DNA of 64,000 bases from Streptomyces tropicalis. Its GTDB lineage: Bacteria > Actinomycetota > Actinomycetes > Streptomycetales > Streptomycetaceae. Positions 44,841 through 53,907 of this stretch are shown here, in pieces. The stretch's first letter is position 1; the number at the start of each line of letters is the position of its first letter. Made by a program: the position numbers and the translations under genes. The notes under the pieces are model-generated. The model had not been told where the DNA came from and searched no databases. It was given only the letters and a program-made list of their open reading frames with translations. The stretch lies in NCBI RefSeq assembly GCF_029269835.1, contig NZ_JARJBB010000002.1, forward strand, positions 310,001-374,000, in the 5' to 3' direction.

Positions 44841-46259
44841 TCACAGCCGCCAGGCGGTCAGCAGATCGCCGGGACCGTAGACGGCATCGAGCCCCGGGCA
44901 GTCGACTCCGCTGCGCGAGACCGCCACCACCGGAACGGGCTCATCGGTGAGGGCGGCGCGGTGCCGGTGGAGAGCTGCCAGGTCGTGCCGGTCGAAGGGC
45001 GACTGCTCCAGCCACTTGACGGAGCCGACGAACAGCAGCTCCTTGGCGACGGGAGCCCGGTCCGCCCCGACGATGTCGATCTCGACGTCGTTGGTGCGGG
45101 TCCAGTAGCCGCCCACTGCGGGGGCCGCGGGGAGCCGGTCGTCGGGCAGGGTCCGGGCGAGCGCCTCGCGGACGAGCGGCTCGATCGCCCGGCCGCGCCA
45201 GCTGGTCCAGCTCTCCCGGATCCGCGCCAGGGTCAGATCGCCCCGCCCCCGCTCGATCTCCTCCATGGACGGGCCGAGCAGGTGCAGCCAGAACCGCAGG
45301 TAGGGATCGGTCACCCGGTAGCGGCGATCCTTCGACGGACGCAGCGACACGGGCAGCTCCGCGGCGACGATCCGCTTGTCCGTGAGCAGCTCCAGCGCTC
45401 GCTGCAGCGGCGTGGCCCCGATTCCGCCGGCTGCACGGGCGATGTTGGTGAAGGTCCGCTCGCCACTGCCGATGGCCGCCAGCACCGTACGCGCCTGAGC
45501 CTGCGGCGGGAATTCGGCAGCCAGCGAGCGCTCGGCCGACACCAGCAGGGCCGAGACCGGGTCGCTCAGCGCCTCGCCGAGGAAGTCCCACAGCCCGCCA
45601 CCCCGCGGCCACTCCGCGCAGATCAGCGGCAGCCCGCCGGTGACCAGCGCGGCGTCGAAGGCCTCCGCCGGATCCAGCCCGAGCATCCGCCCGACCTCTG
45701 CGGGGTTCAGCGGTCCCAGCACCATCTCCCGGCCGCGCTGGTGGAAGGGCCGTCCGTAGCTGTTCAGAGCCTCCATCATCGACAGATCGGAGCCGATGAG
45801 GACCAGCAGCACCGGCTTGGTCTCCAGCACCCGGTCCCAGGCCCGTTGCAGCATCCCCTCGAAGGCGCCCTCGGCATCCATCAGGTACGGCACCTCGTCG
45901 ATGACCAGCACGCTCGCCCGGTCGGCGGGCAGCGCCGCAGCCAGCACGTCGAACGCGGCATCCCAGCTCTCCGGCCGCGCGGCGGCCACCAGCCGCGCCA
46001 TCGGCAGCGTCGACGCCTGGGCGTCCCGGGCCAGCCGGGTCAGATCGTCCCCCGGTGACGAACCGGTCGCCGCGTAGAACAAGAACGGGGCTCCGGAGCG
46101 CTCCGCGAACCGTTCGACCAGTCGCGACTTGCCTACCCGGCGCCGCCCGCGCAACATCACGCACCGGCCGGGCCGCTCCCCGCCGACCCCTGCCGCCACC
46201 TTCTGCAGCTCTCGCTCCAGCGTCGCCAGCTCCTGGCGGCGGCCCACGAAATCGACCAC
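44841..46259 (-). CDS. AAA ATPase with DUF234-type C-terminus
   Basis: A 472-aa ATPase of the group often called archaeal ATPase (ATPase_2). The opening is DFVGRRQELATLERELQ; Walker A is GRRRVGKSRLVERF (about 36-49) and Walker B VLVIDEVPYL (about 117-126), with VLLVLIGSDLSMME as sensor. A winged-helix part (TFTNIARAAGGIGATPLQRALELLTD) leads into a DUF234/PD-(D/E)XK-like end (RTNDVEIDIVGADR, ELLFVGSVKWLE). GTG 46259 has GGAGGT 8 nt upstream. The residues D, E and K in the C-terminal motif would fit a nuclease-like fold. Its biological role is not known. Confidence 0.85.
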   Translation of the reverse strand: MVDFVGRRQELATLERELQKVAAGVGGERPGRCVMLRGRRRVGKSRLVERFAERSGAPFLFYAATGSSPGDDLTRLARDAQASTLPMARLVAAARPESWDAAFDVLAAALPADRASVLVIDEVPYLMDAEGAFEGMLQRAWDRVLETKPVLLVLIGSDLSMMEALNSYGRPFHQRGREMVLGPLNPAEVGRMLGLDPAEAFDAALVTGGLPLICAEWPRGGGLWDFLGEALSDPVSALLVSAERSLAAEFPPQAQARTVLAAIGSGERTFTNIARAAGGIGATPLQRALELLTDKRIVAAELPVSLRPSKDRRYRVTDPYLRFWLHLLGPSMEEIERGRGDLTLARIRESWTSWRGRAIEPLVREALARTLPDDRLPAAPAVGGYWTRTNDVEIDIVGADRAPVAKELLFVGSVKWLEQSPFDRHDLAALHRHRAALTDEPVPVVAVSRSGVDCPGLDAVYGPGDLLTAWRL

Positions 46260-46281
46260 GTCTGCCGACCTCCACCCATGA

Positions 46282-46316
46282 CACTAACGACGATGTTACT
46301 AACATTGACGTTAGTG
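46282..46316. promoter_or_regulatory. AT-rich nested inverted repeats upstream of the AAA ATPase gene
   Basis: CACTAACG (46282-46289) mirrors CGTTAGTG (46309-46316). Between them ATGTTA-c-TAACAT (46293-46305) forms a second perfect palindrome. All share the TTAGT/ACTAA element. It lies 23-57 nt before the start codon, a normal operator/promoter position, and is strikingly A/T-rich for this genome. Confidence 0.7.
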
Positions 46317-46450
46317 GATGTCCCGCGCCGGCGCGATCCCGGCGCAGCGGGGACGAGGGAGTGATGACGGGGGACGAGGGGGCAGGGCTCCCCGCACTCT
46401 CCCTGCGGAGGAAGGGCCAAGGGCCCGACCCCGAAGAGCCGGACCCCTTC

Positions 46451-46473
46451 CGACCTGCAGGTGTACCAGGTCG
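46451..46473 (-). terminator. Hairpin downstream of ychF
   Basis: CGACCTG (46451-46457) pairs with CAGGTCG (46467-46473) around 9 nt, 24 nt after the ychF stop codon. Only a modest stem, so a terminator role is tentative. Confidence 0.45.
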
Positions 46474-46496
46474 GCGACGTGATGGTGTGCCACGCC

Positions 46497-47585
46497 CTAC
46501 ACGTTGAAGCGGAACTCCACCACGTCCCCGTCCTGCATGACGTAGTCCTTGCCCTCCATGCGGGCCTTGCCCTTGGAGCGGGCCTCGGCGACGGAGCCGG
46601 TGTCGACCAGGTCGGTGAAGGAGATGACCTCGGCCTTGATGAAGCCCTTCTGGAAGTCGGTGTGGATGACACCGGCGGCCTCGGGGGCGGTGGCGCCCTT
46701 CCTGATCGTCCAGGCCCGGGACTCCTTGGGGCCGGCCGTCAGGTAGGTCTGCAGGCCCAGGGTGTCGAAGCCGACGCGGGCGAGGGTGGCGAGGCCCGGC
46801 TCCTCCTGGCCGACGGACTGGAGCAGCTCCAGGGCCTCGTCCTCGTCCAACTCGGCGAGGTCCGCCTCCAGCTTGGCGTTGAGGAAGATCGCCTCGGCGG
46901 GGGCGACCAGGGCGCGCTGCTCGTTCTTGAAGTCCTCGTCCGTCAGCTCGTCCTCGTCGACGTTGAAGACGTAGAGGAACGGCTTGGTGGTGAGCAGGTG
47001 CAGGTCGTGCAGCAGCTCCTCGTTGCCGGAGCCCTGGACGATGCCCGCGGAGAACAGCGTGTCGCCCTTCTCCAGGATCTCCTTGGCCTCCTCGACGGCC
47101 TTCACCTTCGGGGCGATGTCCTTCTTGATCCGCGATTCCTTCTGGAGGCGCGGCAGGACCTTCTCGATGGTCTGGAGGTCGGCGAGGATCAGCTCGGTGT
47201 TGATGGTCTCGATGTCGTTCTTCGGGGAGACCTTGCCGTCGACGTGGACGACGTTCTCGTCCTTGAAGGCACGGATGACCTGGCAGATGGCGTCGGACTC
47301 GCGGATGTTGGCGAGGAACTTGTTGCCGAGTCCCTCGCCCTCGCTGGCGCCGCGCACGATGCCGGCGATGTCGACGAAGTCGACGGTGGCCGGCAGGATC
47401 CGCTCCGACTTGAAGATCGAGGCGAGCTGGGCGAGCCGTCCGTCCGGAACGCCCACGACACCGACGTTGGGCTCGATCGTGGCGAACGGGTAGTTGGCCG
47501 CGAGCACGTCGTTCTTGGTCAGGGCGTTGAACAGGGTCGACTTGCCGACGTTCGGCAGACCGACGATTCCGATCGTGAGCGACAC
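46497..47585 (-). CDS. ychF: Redox-regulated ATPase/GTP-binding protein YchF
   Basis: A 362-aa Obg-family P-loop protein that prefers ATP in characterised members and associates with ribosomes. G1 is GLPNVGKSTLFNAL at the very N-terminus, followed by YPFATIEPNVGVV (switch I) and VDIAGIVRGASEGEGLGNKF (G3 region). The C-terminal TGS domain ends DVVEFRFNV. GTG 47585 (VSLTIGIVGLP) gives the family length; the frame is open upstream but unrelated. Confidence 0.96.
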   Translation of the reverse strand: MSLTIGIVGLPNVGKSTLFNALTKNDVLAANYPFATIEPNVGVVGVPDGRLAQLASIFKSERILPATVDFVDIAGIVRGASEGEGLGNKFLANIRESDAICQVIRAFKDENVVHVDGKVSPKNDIETINTELILADLQTIEKVLPRLQKESRIKKDIAPKVKAVEEAKEILEKGDTLFSAGIVQGSGNEELLHDLHLLTTKPFLYVFNVDEDELTDEDFKNEQRALVAPAEAIFLNAKLEADLAELDEDEALELLQSVGQEEPGLATLARVGFDTLGLQTYLTAGPKESRAWTIRKGATAPEAAGVIHTDFQKGFIKAEVISFTDLVDTGSVAEARSKGKARMEGKDYVMQDGDVVEFRFNV

Positions 47586-47770
47586 GTTGCGACTTCCCGT
47601 ACGTGAGGATGAGGGGTGAGGAGCTGGGCTGGGGCCCGGGTCCTCCACAGCGGTGCACGGGCCGATCCACCAGTCTACGGCGTGGCCGGGACGTCCCCCA
47701 CGACGGGCGAACCCTGGGCCAAGGTGGGCCCGACGGCGTGTCCAATGGGCTAATCGGCACATAAGCAGAC

Positions 47771-47784
47771 CTAGGTTGGTCCAA
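47771..47784 (+). promoter_or_regulatory. Possible -10 element for a leaderless transcript
   Basis: TAGGTT at 47771-47776 ends 7 nt before the ATG at 47784, and no ribosome site lies between. This fits leaderless transcription from an A at or next to the start codon. No clear -35 is visible. Confidence 0.4.
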
Positions 47785-48395
47785 TGGAGCACCACAGGAC
47801 GCGACCTCAGCAGCACGGACCGCGACGCGGCAGGCCGCCTCTGCCCTCCCAGGGGGGAGGTGGCGGCGGGGGGCACCCGGAGCGCGGGGGCGGTGGCCGG
47901 AGCATGCCCCGGCCCGGCCCCCGGTCCCCGGCACGGCCCGGCGGCGGCACGGCGGGACGTCGGCCCGCGCGGGGCCCGGCGGGCGGCGGCCCGGCCCTGC
48001 GGCAGAGCGGACGCCTGCCCGACCCCCGGCTGACCGGGCTGGGCGGGGGGCTGTTCTGCGTGGTGCTGATGCTCGCCCTGGGTTCCCTGGACGCGCTGCT
48101 CCTGGGCGGATCACCGATCGTGTACGGGGTGCTGTTCCTGCCGGTGTGCGTGCTGACGGCGGTGTGGATGCGCCGGGGCGACCTGCTGACCTCGCCCGTC
48201 GTGGTGCCGATCGGCTTCGCCGTGGGGCTGGTCCCGGTCGCGGACGGCGGCAGCGGGCTCGGCGGCCGACTGATGGCACTGGTCACCGCCCTCGCCACCC
48301 AGGCGGGCTGGCTGTACGGCGGCACGCTGCTCGCCGGGACGATCGCCCTGGTACGCCGGGTCCTCCTGGTGCGGAGCCGCCGGCTCCACGTGTGA
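47784..48395 (+). CDS. DUF6542-type membrane protein
   Basis: 203 aa. Residues 1-80 are Pro/Gly/Arg-rich and disordered. The membrane domain follows with about four helices (LFCVVLMLALGSLDALLLGG, IVYGVLFLPVCVLTAVWM, SPVVVPIGFAVGLVPVADGG, GWLYGGTLLAGTIALVRRV). No catalytic motif is visible. It is divergent from ychF and convergent with ppgK. Domain name is from pattern memory; function unknown. Confidence 0.75.
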   Translation: MEHHRTRPQQHGPRRGRPPLPSQGGGGGGGHPERGGGGRSMPRPGPRSPARPGGGTAGRRPARGPAGGGPALRQSGRLPDPRLTGLGGGLFCVVLMLALGSLDALLLGGSPIVYGVLFLPVCVLTAVWMRRGDLLTSPVVVPIGFAVGLVPVADGGSGLGGRLMALVTALATQAGWLYGGTLLAGTIALVRRVLLVRSRRLHV

Positions 48396-48417
48396 GCCCG
48401 GGGCGTCCTCCGCACAC

Positions 48418-48469
48418 GGCCCGGCGCCTTCGGGGCTGCGCTCGCACGCAGCCCCGAAGGGGCCGGGCC
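48418..48469. terminator. Bidirectional hairpin terminator between DUF6542 gene and ppgK
   Basis: A stem of 22 pairs with one mismatch (48418-48440 with 48447-48469) and a 6-nt loop, between convergent genes ending at 48395 and 48531. Confidence 0.88.
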
Positions 48470-48530
48470 CGTGGCGGGCGGGCGTCCGGCCCGCCCGGTT
48501 CACCCACCCCGTACGGCCCGCCCGACCCCG

Positions 48531-49274
48531 CTAGGACTTCGCCGCGTGCATCGCCGCGCCCACGATGCCCGCGTCGTTCTGGAGCTGGGCGGGGACGATC
48601 TCCGCCTTGATGCCCTCGATCAGGGGCAGGAACTTCTCCGCCTTGCGGCTGACGCCGCCGCCGATGATGAACAGCTCCGGCGAGAACAGCATCTCGACGT
48701 GGGCGAGGTACTTCCGGACGCGGCGCGCCCAGTGCTCCCACGTCAGGTCGTGGTCCTCCTTGGCCTTGCTGGAGGCCCGCTTCTCCGCGTCGTGCCCGCC
48801 GAGCTCGAGGTGGCCCAGCTCCGTGTTGGGGACGAGGGCGCCGTCGGTGAACAGGGCGCTGCCGATGCCCGTGCCGAAGGTGAGCAGCACGACCGTGCCG
48901 CGGCGGCCCCGGCCGGCGCCGAAGCTCATCTCGGCGACGCCGGCCGCGTCCGCGTCGTTGACCACGGTGACCGGGAGGCCGCCGAGGCGGTCGGCGAACA
49001 GGGCGCGCGCGTCGGTGTCGACCCAGCCCTTGTCGACGTTGGCCGCCGTGCGGATGGTGGCACCGCCGGTGACCACGCCGGGGAAGGTCAGCCCGACCGG
49101 GCCCGTCCAGCCGAAGTGCTCGACGACCTCGCGGACGCCGTCGGCCACCGCGCCCGGCGTCGCCGGGTGCGGGGTGAGCACCTTGCAGCGCTCCTGGGCC
49201 AGGTCGCCCTTGTCCAGGTCCACGGGAGCGCCCTTGATCCCGGATCCGCCGATGTCCACGCCGAAGATCTGCAT
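48531..49274 (-). CDS. ppgK: Polyphosphate glucokinase (ROK family)
   Basis: A 247-aa enzyme phosphorylating glucose with polyphosphate (or ATP). N-terminal phosphate loop [16 protein letters not shown]; the sugar-binding/catalytic region is [13 protein letters not shown] with the conserved Asp; the second phosphate loop is [13 protein letters not shown]. The ROK signature [13 protein letters not shown] is present, and the polyphosphate-type [11 protein letters not shown] supports PpgK over an ATP-specific glucokinase. The length and the terminal [15 protein letters not shown] are also typical. Confidence 0.93.
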   Translation of the reverse strand: MQIFGVDIGGSGIKGAPVDLDKGDLAQERCKVLTPHPATPGAVADGVREVVEHFGWTGPVGLTFPGVVTGGATIRTAANVDKGWVDTDARALFADRLGGLPVTVVNDADAAGVAEMSFGAGRGRRGTVVLLTFGTGIGSALFTDGALVPNTELGHLELGGHDAEKRASSKAKEDHDLTWEHWARRVRKYLAHVEMLFSPELFIIGGGVSRKAEKFLPLIEGIKAEIVPAQLQNDAGIVGAAMHAAKS

Positions 49275-49341
49275 GGCTCCACGTTACGGCGTACGACGGA
49301 CAGTCACGCCGGGGAGGGGGCGGGCGGGATCCGGGAGGCGG

Positions 49342-50349
49342 TCAGGCCTGCGGGGTGCCGGAGCCGCCGCGCTCGGCGACCAGGGCGGCCGCCTCCTCGC
49401 GCAGGTCCCGGCGCAGCTCCTTCGGCAGCGAGAAGGTGATGGACTCCTCGGCCGCCCTGACCAGCTCGACGTCCTCGAAGCCGCGCGCGGCGAGCCAGGC
49501 GAGCACCTGCTCGACGAGGACCTCCGGCACCGACGCGCCCGAGGTGACGCCCACCGTCGAGACGCCCTCCAGCCAGGCCTCGTCGATCTCGTCGGCGAAG
49601 TCGACCAGGTACGACGCCCGCGCACCGGCCAGCTTGGCGACCTCGACCAGGCGCTTGGAGTTGGAGGAGTTGCGGGAGCCGACCACGACGACCAGGTCCG
49701 CCTGCTCGCCCATCTGCTTGACGGCGAGCTGCCGGTTCTGCGTGGCGTAGCAGATGTCGTCGCTGGGCGGGGAGATGAGCTGCGGGAACTTCTCCTTGAG
49801 GGCGTCCACGGTCTCCATGGTCTCGTCGACCGAGAGCGTGGTCTGGGACAGCCAGACGACCTTGGACGGGTCGCGCACCTCGACACCGGCGACGTCGCCG
49901 GGACCGTCCACGAGCTGGATGTGCGCGGGGGCCTCGCCGGTGGTGCCGATGACCTCCTCGTGGCCCTCGTGCCCGATGAGGAGGATGTCGTAGTCGTCGC
50001 CGGCGAAGCGGACGGCCTCCTTGTGGACCTTGGTCACCAGGGGGCACGTCGCGTCGATGGTGGCGAGGCGGCCGCGCTCGGCCTCCTCGTGGACGACGGG
50101 CGCCACGCCGTGCGCGGAGAACATCACGATGCTGCCCGGGGGCACCTCCTCCGTCCGCTCGACGAAGATCGCGCCCTTCTTCTCCAGGGTCTGGACGACG
50201 TACTTGTTGTGGACGATCTCGTGCCGGACGTAGATCGGAGCGCCGTACTGCTCCAGGGCTTTCTCGACGGCGATCACGGCGCGGTCCACACCCGCGCAGT
50301 AGCCACGGGGGGCGGCGAGCAGGACACGGCGGCCAGGCGAAGCAGTCAT
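49342..50349 (-). CDS. ispH: 4-hydroxy-3-methylbut-2-enyl diphosphate reductase
   Basis: A 335-aa [4Fe-4S] enzyme catalysing the last step of the MEP isoprenoid pathway. The three cluster cysteines are in [20 protein letters not shown] and [11 protein letters not shown]; the histidines in VRHEIVHN and FSAHGVAP and the [10 protein letters not shown] segment line the diphosphate site. ATG 50349 ([12 protein letters not shown]) is preferred over ATG 50358, which adds MGA; neither has a strong ribosome site. Confidence 0.95.
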   Translation of the reverse strand: MTASPGRRVLLAAPRGYCAGVDRAVIAVEKALEQYGAPIYVRHEIVHNKYVVQTLEKKGAIFVERTEEVPPGSIVMFSAHGVAPVVHEEAERGRLATIDATCPLVTKVHKEAVRFAGDDYDILLIGHEGHEEVIGTTGEAPAHIQLVDGPGDVAGVEVRDPSKVVWLSQTTLSVDETMETVDALKEKFPQLISPPSDDICYATQNRQLAVKQMGEQADLVVVVGSRNSSNSKRLVEVAKLAGARASYLVDFADEIDEAWLEGVSTVGVTSGASVPEVLVEQVLAWLAARGFEDVELVRAAEESITFSLPKELRRDLREEAAALVAERGGSGTPQA

Positions 50350-50358
50350 GGCACCCAT

Positions 50359-50754
50359 CGTAAGGCCGCGATCGGGGGGCCGAAGATCGCGTACCCCTGC
50401 CCGCGGAGGAGGGCCGAGGGGCCCGGGTGGGAGCACCGCGGCGGCACCTGGAGGGAGGCGACGGCCCGCACCCGGACGACGGCGCGCACCGCGGAAGGGG
50501 GGCGCGGCGCGCGGCGGCGCGGCCCGGGCCCCGGACACCGGGGCGTGCCGGGGCGGGGCACCGCCCTCGCGTACGGGGCACACGGCCGACACGTGACGGC
50601 GCGGAGGGCACGGGCGCACGGGACGCGGAGACGTGCCGGGCGGGGCCCCACCGGTGGGACGGCCCGGGCGCGTGGGGGCCGCATCGGCGGGGCGCGTTCC
50701 GGGGGGACGCCGGGACACTGGGGGTTGTCGGCGGTGCGGGCTACCCTCGCGGAC
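50359..50754. other. 396-nt divergent intergenic region, no gene seen
   Basis: A very G+C-rich spacer between ispH and xseA. Frames crossing it are Arg/Gly/Pro-rich and look non-coding. Promoters for both genes are expected here, but I could not identify clear -10/-35 elements. Confidence 0.5.
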
Positions 50755-52068
50755 ATGGCTCTCTCCACGACCCCCGAAACCCCCCTGCCCGTCGGCGAGG
50801 TGTCGCGGCTGATCGGGCGCTGGATCGACCGGCTCGGCGCGGTGTGGGTCGAGGGCCAGATCACCCAGCTGTCGCGACGGCCGGGCGCGGGCGTGGTGTT
50901 CCTGACGCTGCGCGACCCGTCGCACGACATCTCCGTCGGCGTGACCTGCTACCGCCAGGTGTTCGACACGATCGCCGACGTCGTCGGCGAGGGTGCCCGC
51001 GTCGTGGTGCACGCGAAGCCGGAGTGGTACGCCCCGCGCGGGCAGCTGTCGCTGCGGGCCGCCGAGATCCGGCCGGTAGGCGTGGGCGAGCTGCTGGCCC
51101 GGCTGGAGCAGCTGAAGAAGACGCTGGCCGGGGAGGGCCTCTTCGCGCGGGAGCGCAAGCGCCCGCTGCCCTTCCTGCCCCAGATGATCGGCCTGGTGTG
51201 CGGGCGTGCCTCCGCGGCCGAGCGGGACGTCCTGGAGAACGCCCGGCACCGCTGGCCCGCCGTCCGCTTCGCCGTGCGCAACGTCGCGGTCCAGGGGGTG
51301 CACGCGGTCCCGCAGGTCGTGCAGGCCGTGAAGGAACTGGACGCCCGGGACGACGTGGACGTGATCGTCGTGGCCCGCGGCGGCGGCAGCGTGGAGGACC
51401 TGCTGCCGTTCTCCGACGAGCAGCTGGTCCGCGCGGTCGCCGCGTGCCGCACGCCGGTGGTGTCCGCGATCGGCCACGAACCCGACACCCCGCTGCTCGA
51501 CTACGTCGCCGACCTGCGCGCCTCGACGCCGACGGACGCCGCCAAGAAGGTCGTCCCGGACGTCGGCGAGGAGGCCGAGCGGGTGCGGCAGCTGCGGGAC
51601 CGGGCGCGCCGCTGCGTGGGGGCGTTCGTGGAGCGGGAGGAGCGCGGTCTGGCCCATGCGCTGGCCCGGCCGGTGATGGAGGACCCGCACCGGATGGTCG
51701 ACGAGCGGGCCGACCACGTGGCGTCGCTGCTGGACCGCGGCCGGCGCACCCTGCGGCACCTGCTGGACCGCGCCGACTCGGAGCTGACGCACACGCACGC
51801 GCGTGTGGTGGCCCTGTCCCCCGCCGCGACGCTCGCCCGGGGGTACGCGGTGCTGCAGCGGTCCGACGGTCACGTGGTGCGGGACCCGGCCGAGGTGGCG
51901 CCGGACGAGATGCTGCGGGCCCGGGTCGCCGAGGGCGCGTTCTCCGTACGGGTGGAGCCCGCGGGCGCGTCCGGGGAGGCCCACGGGTCCGCGGCGGTCG
52001 GCGAGGGCGTTGAGGGGCCCGCGGTGGCGGGCGGTTCCACGGAGTCCGGCGACTCCGTCGGCGCATAG
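50755..52068 (+). CDS. xseA: Exodeoxyribonuclease VII large subunit
   Basis: 437 aa. The N-terminal OB-fold covers about 10-110 ([50 protein letters not shown]). The catalytic domain follows with [48 protein letters not shown] and the [15 protein letters not shown] finish. It digests single-stranded DNA with XseB. The tail past residue 415 is a variable acidic/Gly stretch. ATG 50755 gives [15 protein letters not shown]. xseB follows after 10 nt. Confidence 0.95.
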   Translation: MALSTTPETPLPVGEVSRLIGRWIDRLGAVWVEGQITQLSRRPGAGVVFLTLRDPSHDISVGVTCYRQVFDTIADVVGEGARVVVHAKPEWYAPRGQLSLRAAEIRPVGVGELLARLEQLKKTLAGEGLFARERKRPLPFLPQMIGLVCGRASAAERDVLENARHRWPAVRFAVRNVAVQGVHAVPQVVQAVKELDARDDVDVIVVARGGGSVEDLLPFSDEQLVRAVAACRTPVVSAIGHEPDTPLLDYVADLRASTPTDAAKKVVPDVGEEAERVRQLRDRARRCVGAFVEREERGLAHALARPVMEDPHRMVDERADHVASLLDRGRRTLRHLLDRADSELTHTHARVVALSPAATLARGYAVLQRSDGHVVRDPAEVAPDEMLRARVAEGAFSVRVEPAGASGEAHGSAAVGEGVEGPAVAGGSTESGDSVGA

Positions 52069-52078
52069 GGTGGTGCGC

Positions 52079-52345
52079 ATGACCAGCGACGTGAGCGGGA
52101 CGGCCCCGGCGGGCGAGGCGCTCGGCTACGAGCAGGCGCGGGACGAGCTGATCGAGGTCGTCCGGCGGCTCGAGGCGGGCGGGACCAGCCTCGAGGAGTC
52201 CCTCGCGCTGTGGGAGCGGGGCGAGGAGCTGGCCAGGGTGTGCCGGCGCTGGCTGGAGGGGGCTCGGGCCCGCCTGGACGCCGCGCTCGCCGAGGAGCCG
52301 GACGACGGGTCCGGGTCCGCGTCCGGGTCCGGGTCCGCCGGATGA
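52079..52345 (+). CDS. xseB: Exodeoxyribonuclease VII small subunit
   Basis: 88 aa with the XseB helical hairpin: [55 protein letters not shown]. It binds XseA to form the active nuclease. It starts with ATG 52079, 10 nt after xseA, so the two are cotranscribed. The C-terminus is a Gly/Ser repeat encoded by a TCCGGG-type hexamer run. Confidence 0.93.
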   Translation: MTSDVSGTAPAGEALGYEQARDELIEVVRRLEAGGTSLEESLALWERGEELARVCRRWLEGARARLDAALAEEPDDGSGSASGSGSAG

Positions 52346-52388
52346 CACACGGACGGGTGTGAACCGAGCCACCCCCGCCCCTCATTAA

Positions 52389-52417
52389 TTGAAGATTGAA
52401 CTTCTCTGGCGTACGGT
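52389..52417 (+). promoter_or_regulatory. Candidate promoter of the RutE-like reductase gene
   Basis: TTGAAG (52389-52394), a 17-nt spacer and TACGGT (52412-52417), in an unusually A/T-rich patch, 70 nt before the start codon. TTGAA is repeated at 52396-52400 with 7-nt periodicity, and GAAG-n6-CTTC is symmetric across the -35, possibly an operator. Confidence 0.55.
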
Positions 52418-52486
52418 CGTCCCGTCAGCCCGGTCCGCGCGGACGCGCTCCGCCCGGATCCGACACCTGCCCGAGAAAGTCGACGC

Positions 52487-53077
52487 ATGTCTCTCGTTCT
52501 TGACCCCGCCGCCCAGGACCTGCTCTTCCGCGAGGCCCACACCGCGAACGCCTTCACCGACGAGCCGGTGACCGACGAGCAGGTGCAGGCGATCTACGAC
52601 CTGGTCAAGTTCGGCCCCACCGCCTTCAACCAGAGCCCGCTGCGCATCACCCTGGTCCGCTCCCCCGAGGCCCGGGAGCGCCTGGTCCAGCACCTGGCCG
52701 AGGGCAACCGCGCCAAGACCGCCGCGGCCCCCCTGGTCGCCGTGCTCTCCGCGGACAACGAGTTCCACGAGGAGCTGCCCCGGCTCTTCCCGCACTTCCC
52801 GCAGGCCAAGGACGTCTTCTTCGCCCAGCGCCCGGCCCGCGAGGACGCCGCCGCGCTGAACACCGCCCTGCAGGCCGCGTACTTCCTGGTGGGCATCCGT
52901 GCCGCGGGTCTGGCCGCGGGCCCGATGACCGGGTTCGACGCGGAGGGCGTCCGCAAGGAGTTCCTGGACGACGACCACACCCCGGTGATGATCGTGAACA
53001 TCGGCGCGCCGGCCGGCGACGCCTTCCACCCCCGCTCCCCGCGCCTGGACTACACCGAGGTCGTCACCACCGTCTGA
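52487..53077 (+). CDS. Malonic semialdehyde reductase-type nitroreductase (RutE/HadB family)
   Basis: A 196-aa flavin-dependent nitroreductase-fold protein. Family signs are TANAFTDEPVTDEQVQAIYDLVKFGPTAFNQSPLRI (FMN phosphate and ring contacts), AAPLVAVLSADNEFHEELPRLFPH, and GIRAAGLAAGPMTGFDAEGV near the end. It would reduce malonic semialdehyde or similar aldehydes/nitro compounds using NAD(P)H. No rut genes are nearby, so it probably has a stand-alone redox role. ATG 52487 follows a well-formed candidate promoter. Confidence 0.88.
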   Translation: MSLVLDPAAQDLLFREAHTANAFTDEPVTDEQVQAIYDLVKFGPTAFNQSPLRITLVRSPEARERLVQHLAEGNRAKTAAAPLVAVLSADNEFHEELPRLFPHFPQAKDVFFAQRPAREDAAALNTALQAAYFLVGIRAAGLAAGPMTGFDAEGVRKEFLDDDHTPVMIVNIGAPAGDAFHPRSPRLDYTEVVTTV

Positions 53078-53164
53078 GCCCGGCCGCCGAGGACCGCCGG
53101 GCCCGCGCAGAGGGCAGGGCCCGCGCGGACGGCACGGCCTTGGCAGACGGCAGCGCCTTCGCCA

Positions 53165-53209
53165 CGCCACGAGGCCCCCGCGTCCTGGACGCGGGGGCCT
53201 CGTGGCGTG
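53165..53209. terminator. Very strong bidirectional terminator
   Basis: A 21-bp perfect stem (53165-53185 with 53189-53209) with the 3-nt loop CTG, between the convergent RutE-like and DUF4245 genes. Confidence 0.92.
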
Positions 53210-53255
53210 CGGGCTGCGGGGGCCCGCCGGACGCGCGACGCGCGCGCGGGAGCGG

Positions 53256-53780
53256 TCAGGACGTCCGCAGGGCCTCGGCCATCACCGCCAGGCGCGCGTA
53301 GGACGCCGTGCCCGTCACCGCGGTCGTGGAGCCCCTGGTGCCCTCCAGGACGAGGGTGCGGTAGCGGCCGCCGTCGTACCGCGTCCAGGTGCGGCCGGCG
53401 ATCCGCTCGGTGGCCTTCGTGGCGTGGCCGCCCTGGCTTGCCGCGTCGAGGAACTCCGAACGCTTCTGGGCGGACTGCTCGATCGCCACGTACTGGCCGT
53501 CGGGGTCCTGGAAGCCGAGGTGCCAGGCGTCGTGCTGGTCGCCCTGGAAGCGGACGGAGGTCGCCTTCCAGGTGCCGGGCAGGCCGCTGGGCGCGGCCAC
53601 CGGGTAGGACGCCGCACGCCGGGCCGTGAGCAGTTCGACGCCGTAGTCGACCCGCTTGAGGTCGGGCGCGTGGTCGTTGTGCGGGATGAAGAAGTACATG
53701 ACCGCCGCCGCGATCCCGATGAGGCCCAGGGAGAGGATCATGTCCCGGACCGTCTTCTGCTTGCCGTTCGAACCTGCCAC
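53256..53780 (-). CDS. DUF4245 single-pass membrane protein
   Basis: 174 aa. A short basic N-terminus (GKQKTVRDM) is followed by one transmembrane helix (ILSLGLIGIAAAVMYFFIP), then an external beta-rich domain with LPGTWKATSVRF, WHLGFQDPDGQYVAIEQSA and LVLEGTRGSTTAVTGTASY. It starts at GTG 53780 (MAGSNGKQKT), divergent from glpX, an arrangement I recall from many actinobacteria. Function unknown. Confidence 0.88.
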   Translation of the reverse strand: MAGSNGKQKTVRDMILSLGLIGIAAAVMYFFIPHNDHAPDLKRVDYGVELLTARRAASYPVAAPSGLPGTWKATSVRFQGDQHDAWHLGFQDPDGQYVAIEQSAQKRSEFLDAASQGGHATKATERIAGRTWTRYDGGRYRTLVLEGTRGSTTAVTGTASYARLAVMAEALRTS

Positions 53781-53907
53781 GCCCTCTATCGTCGCAGGTG
53801 TCCGGAGCGCTCATCCGTGGGGTCCCCTGCTCATTTTGTCTGCCCGGCGATAGAGTCATGGCCAAGCCCCTCTTCCGGCCGTCGTCGTATCAGAAAGGTG
53901 CGCTCCG

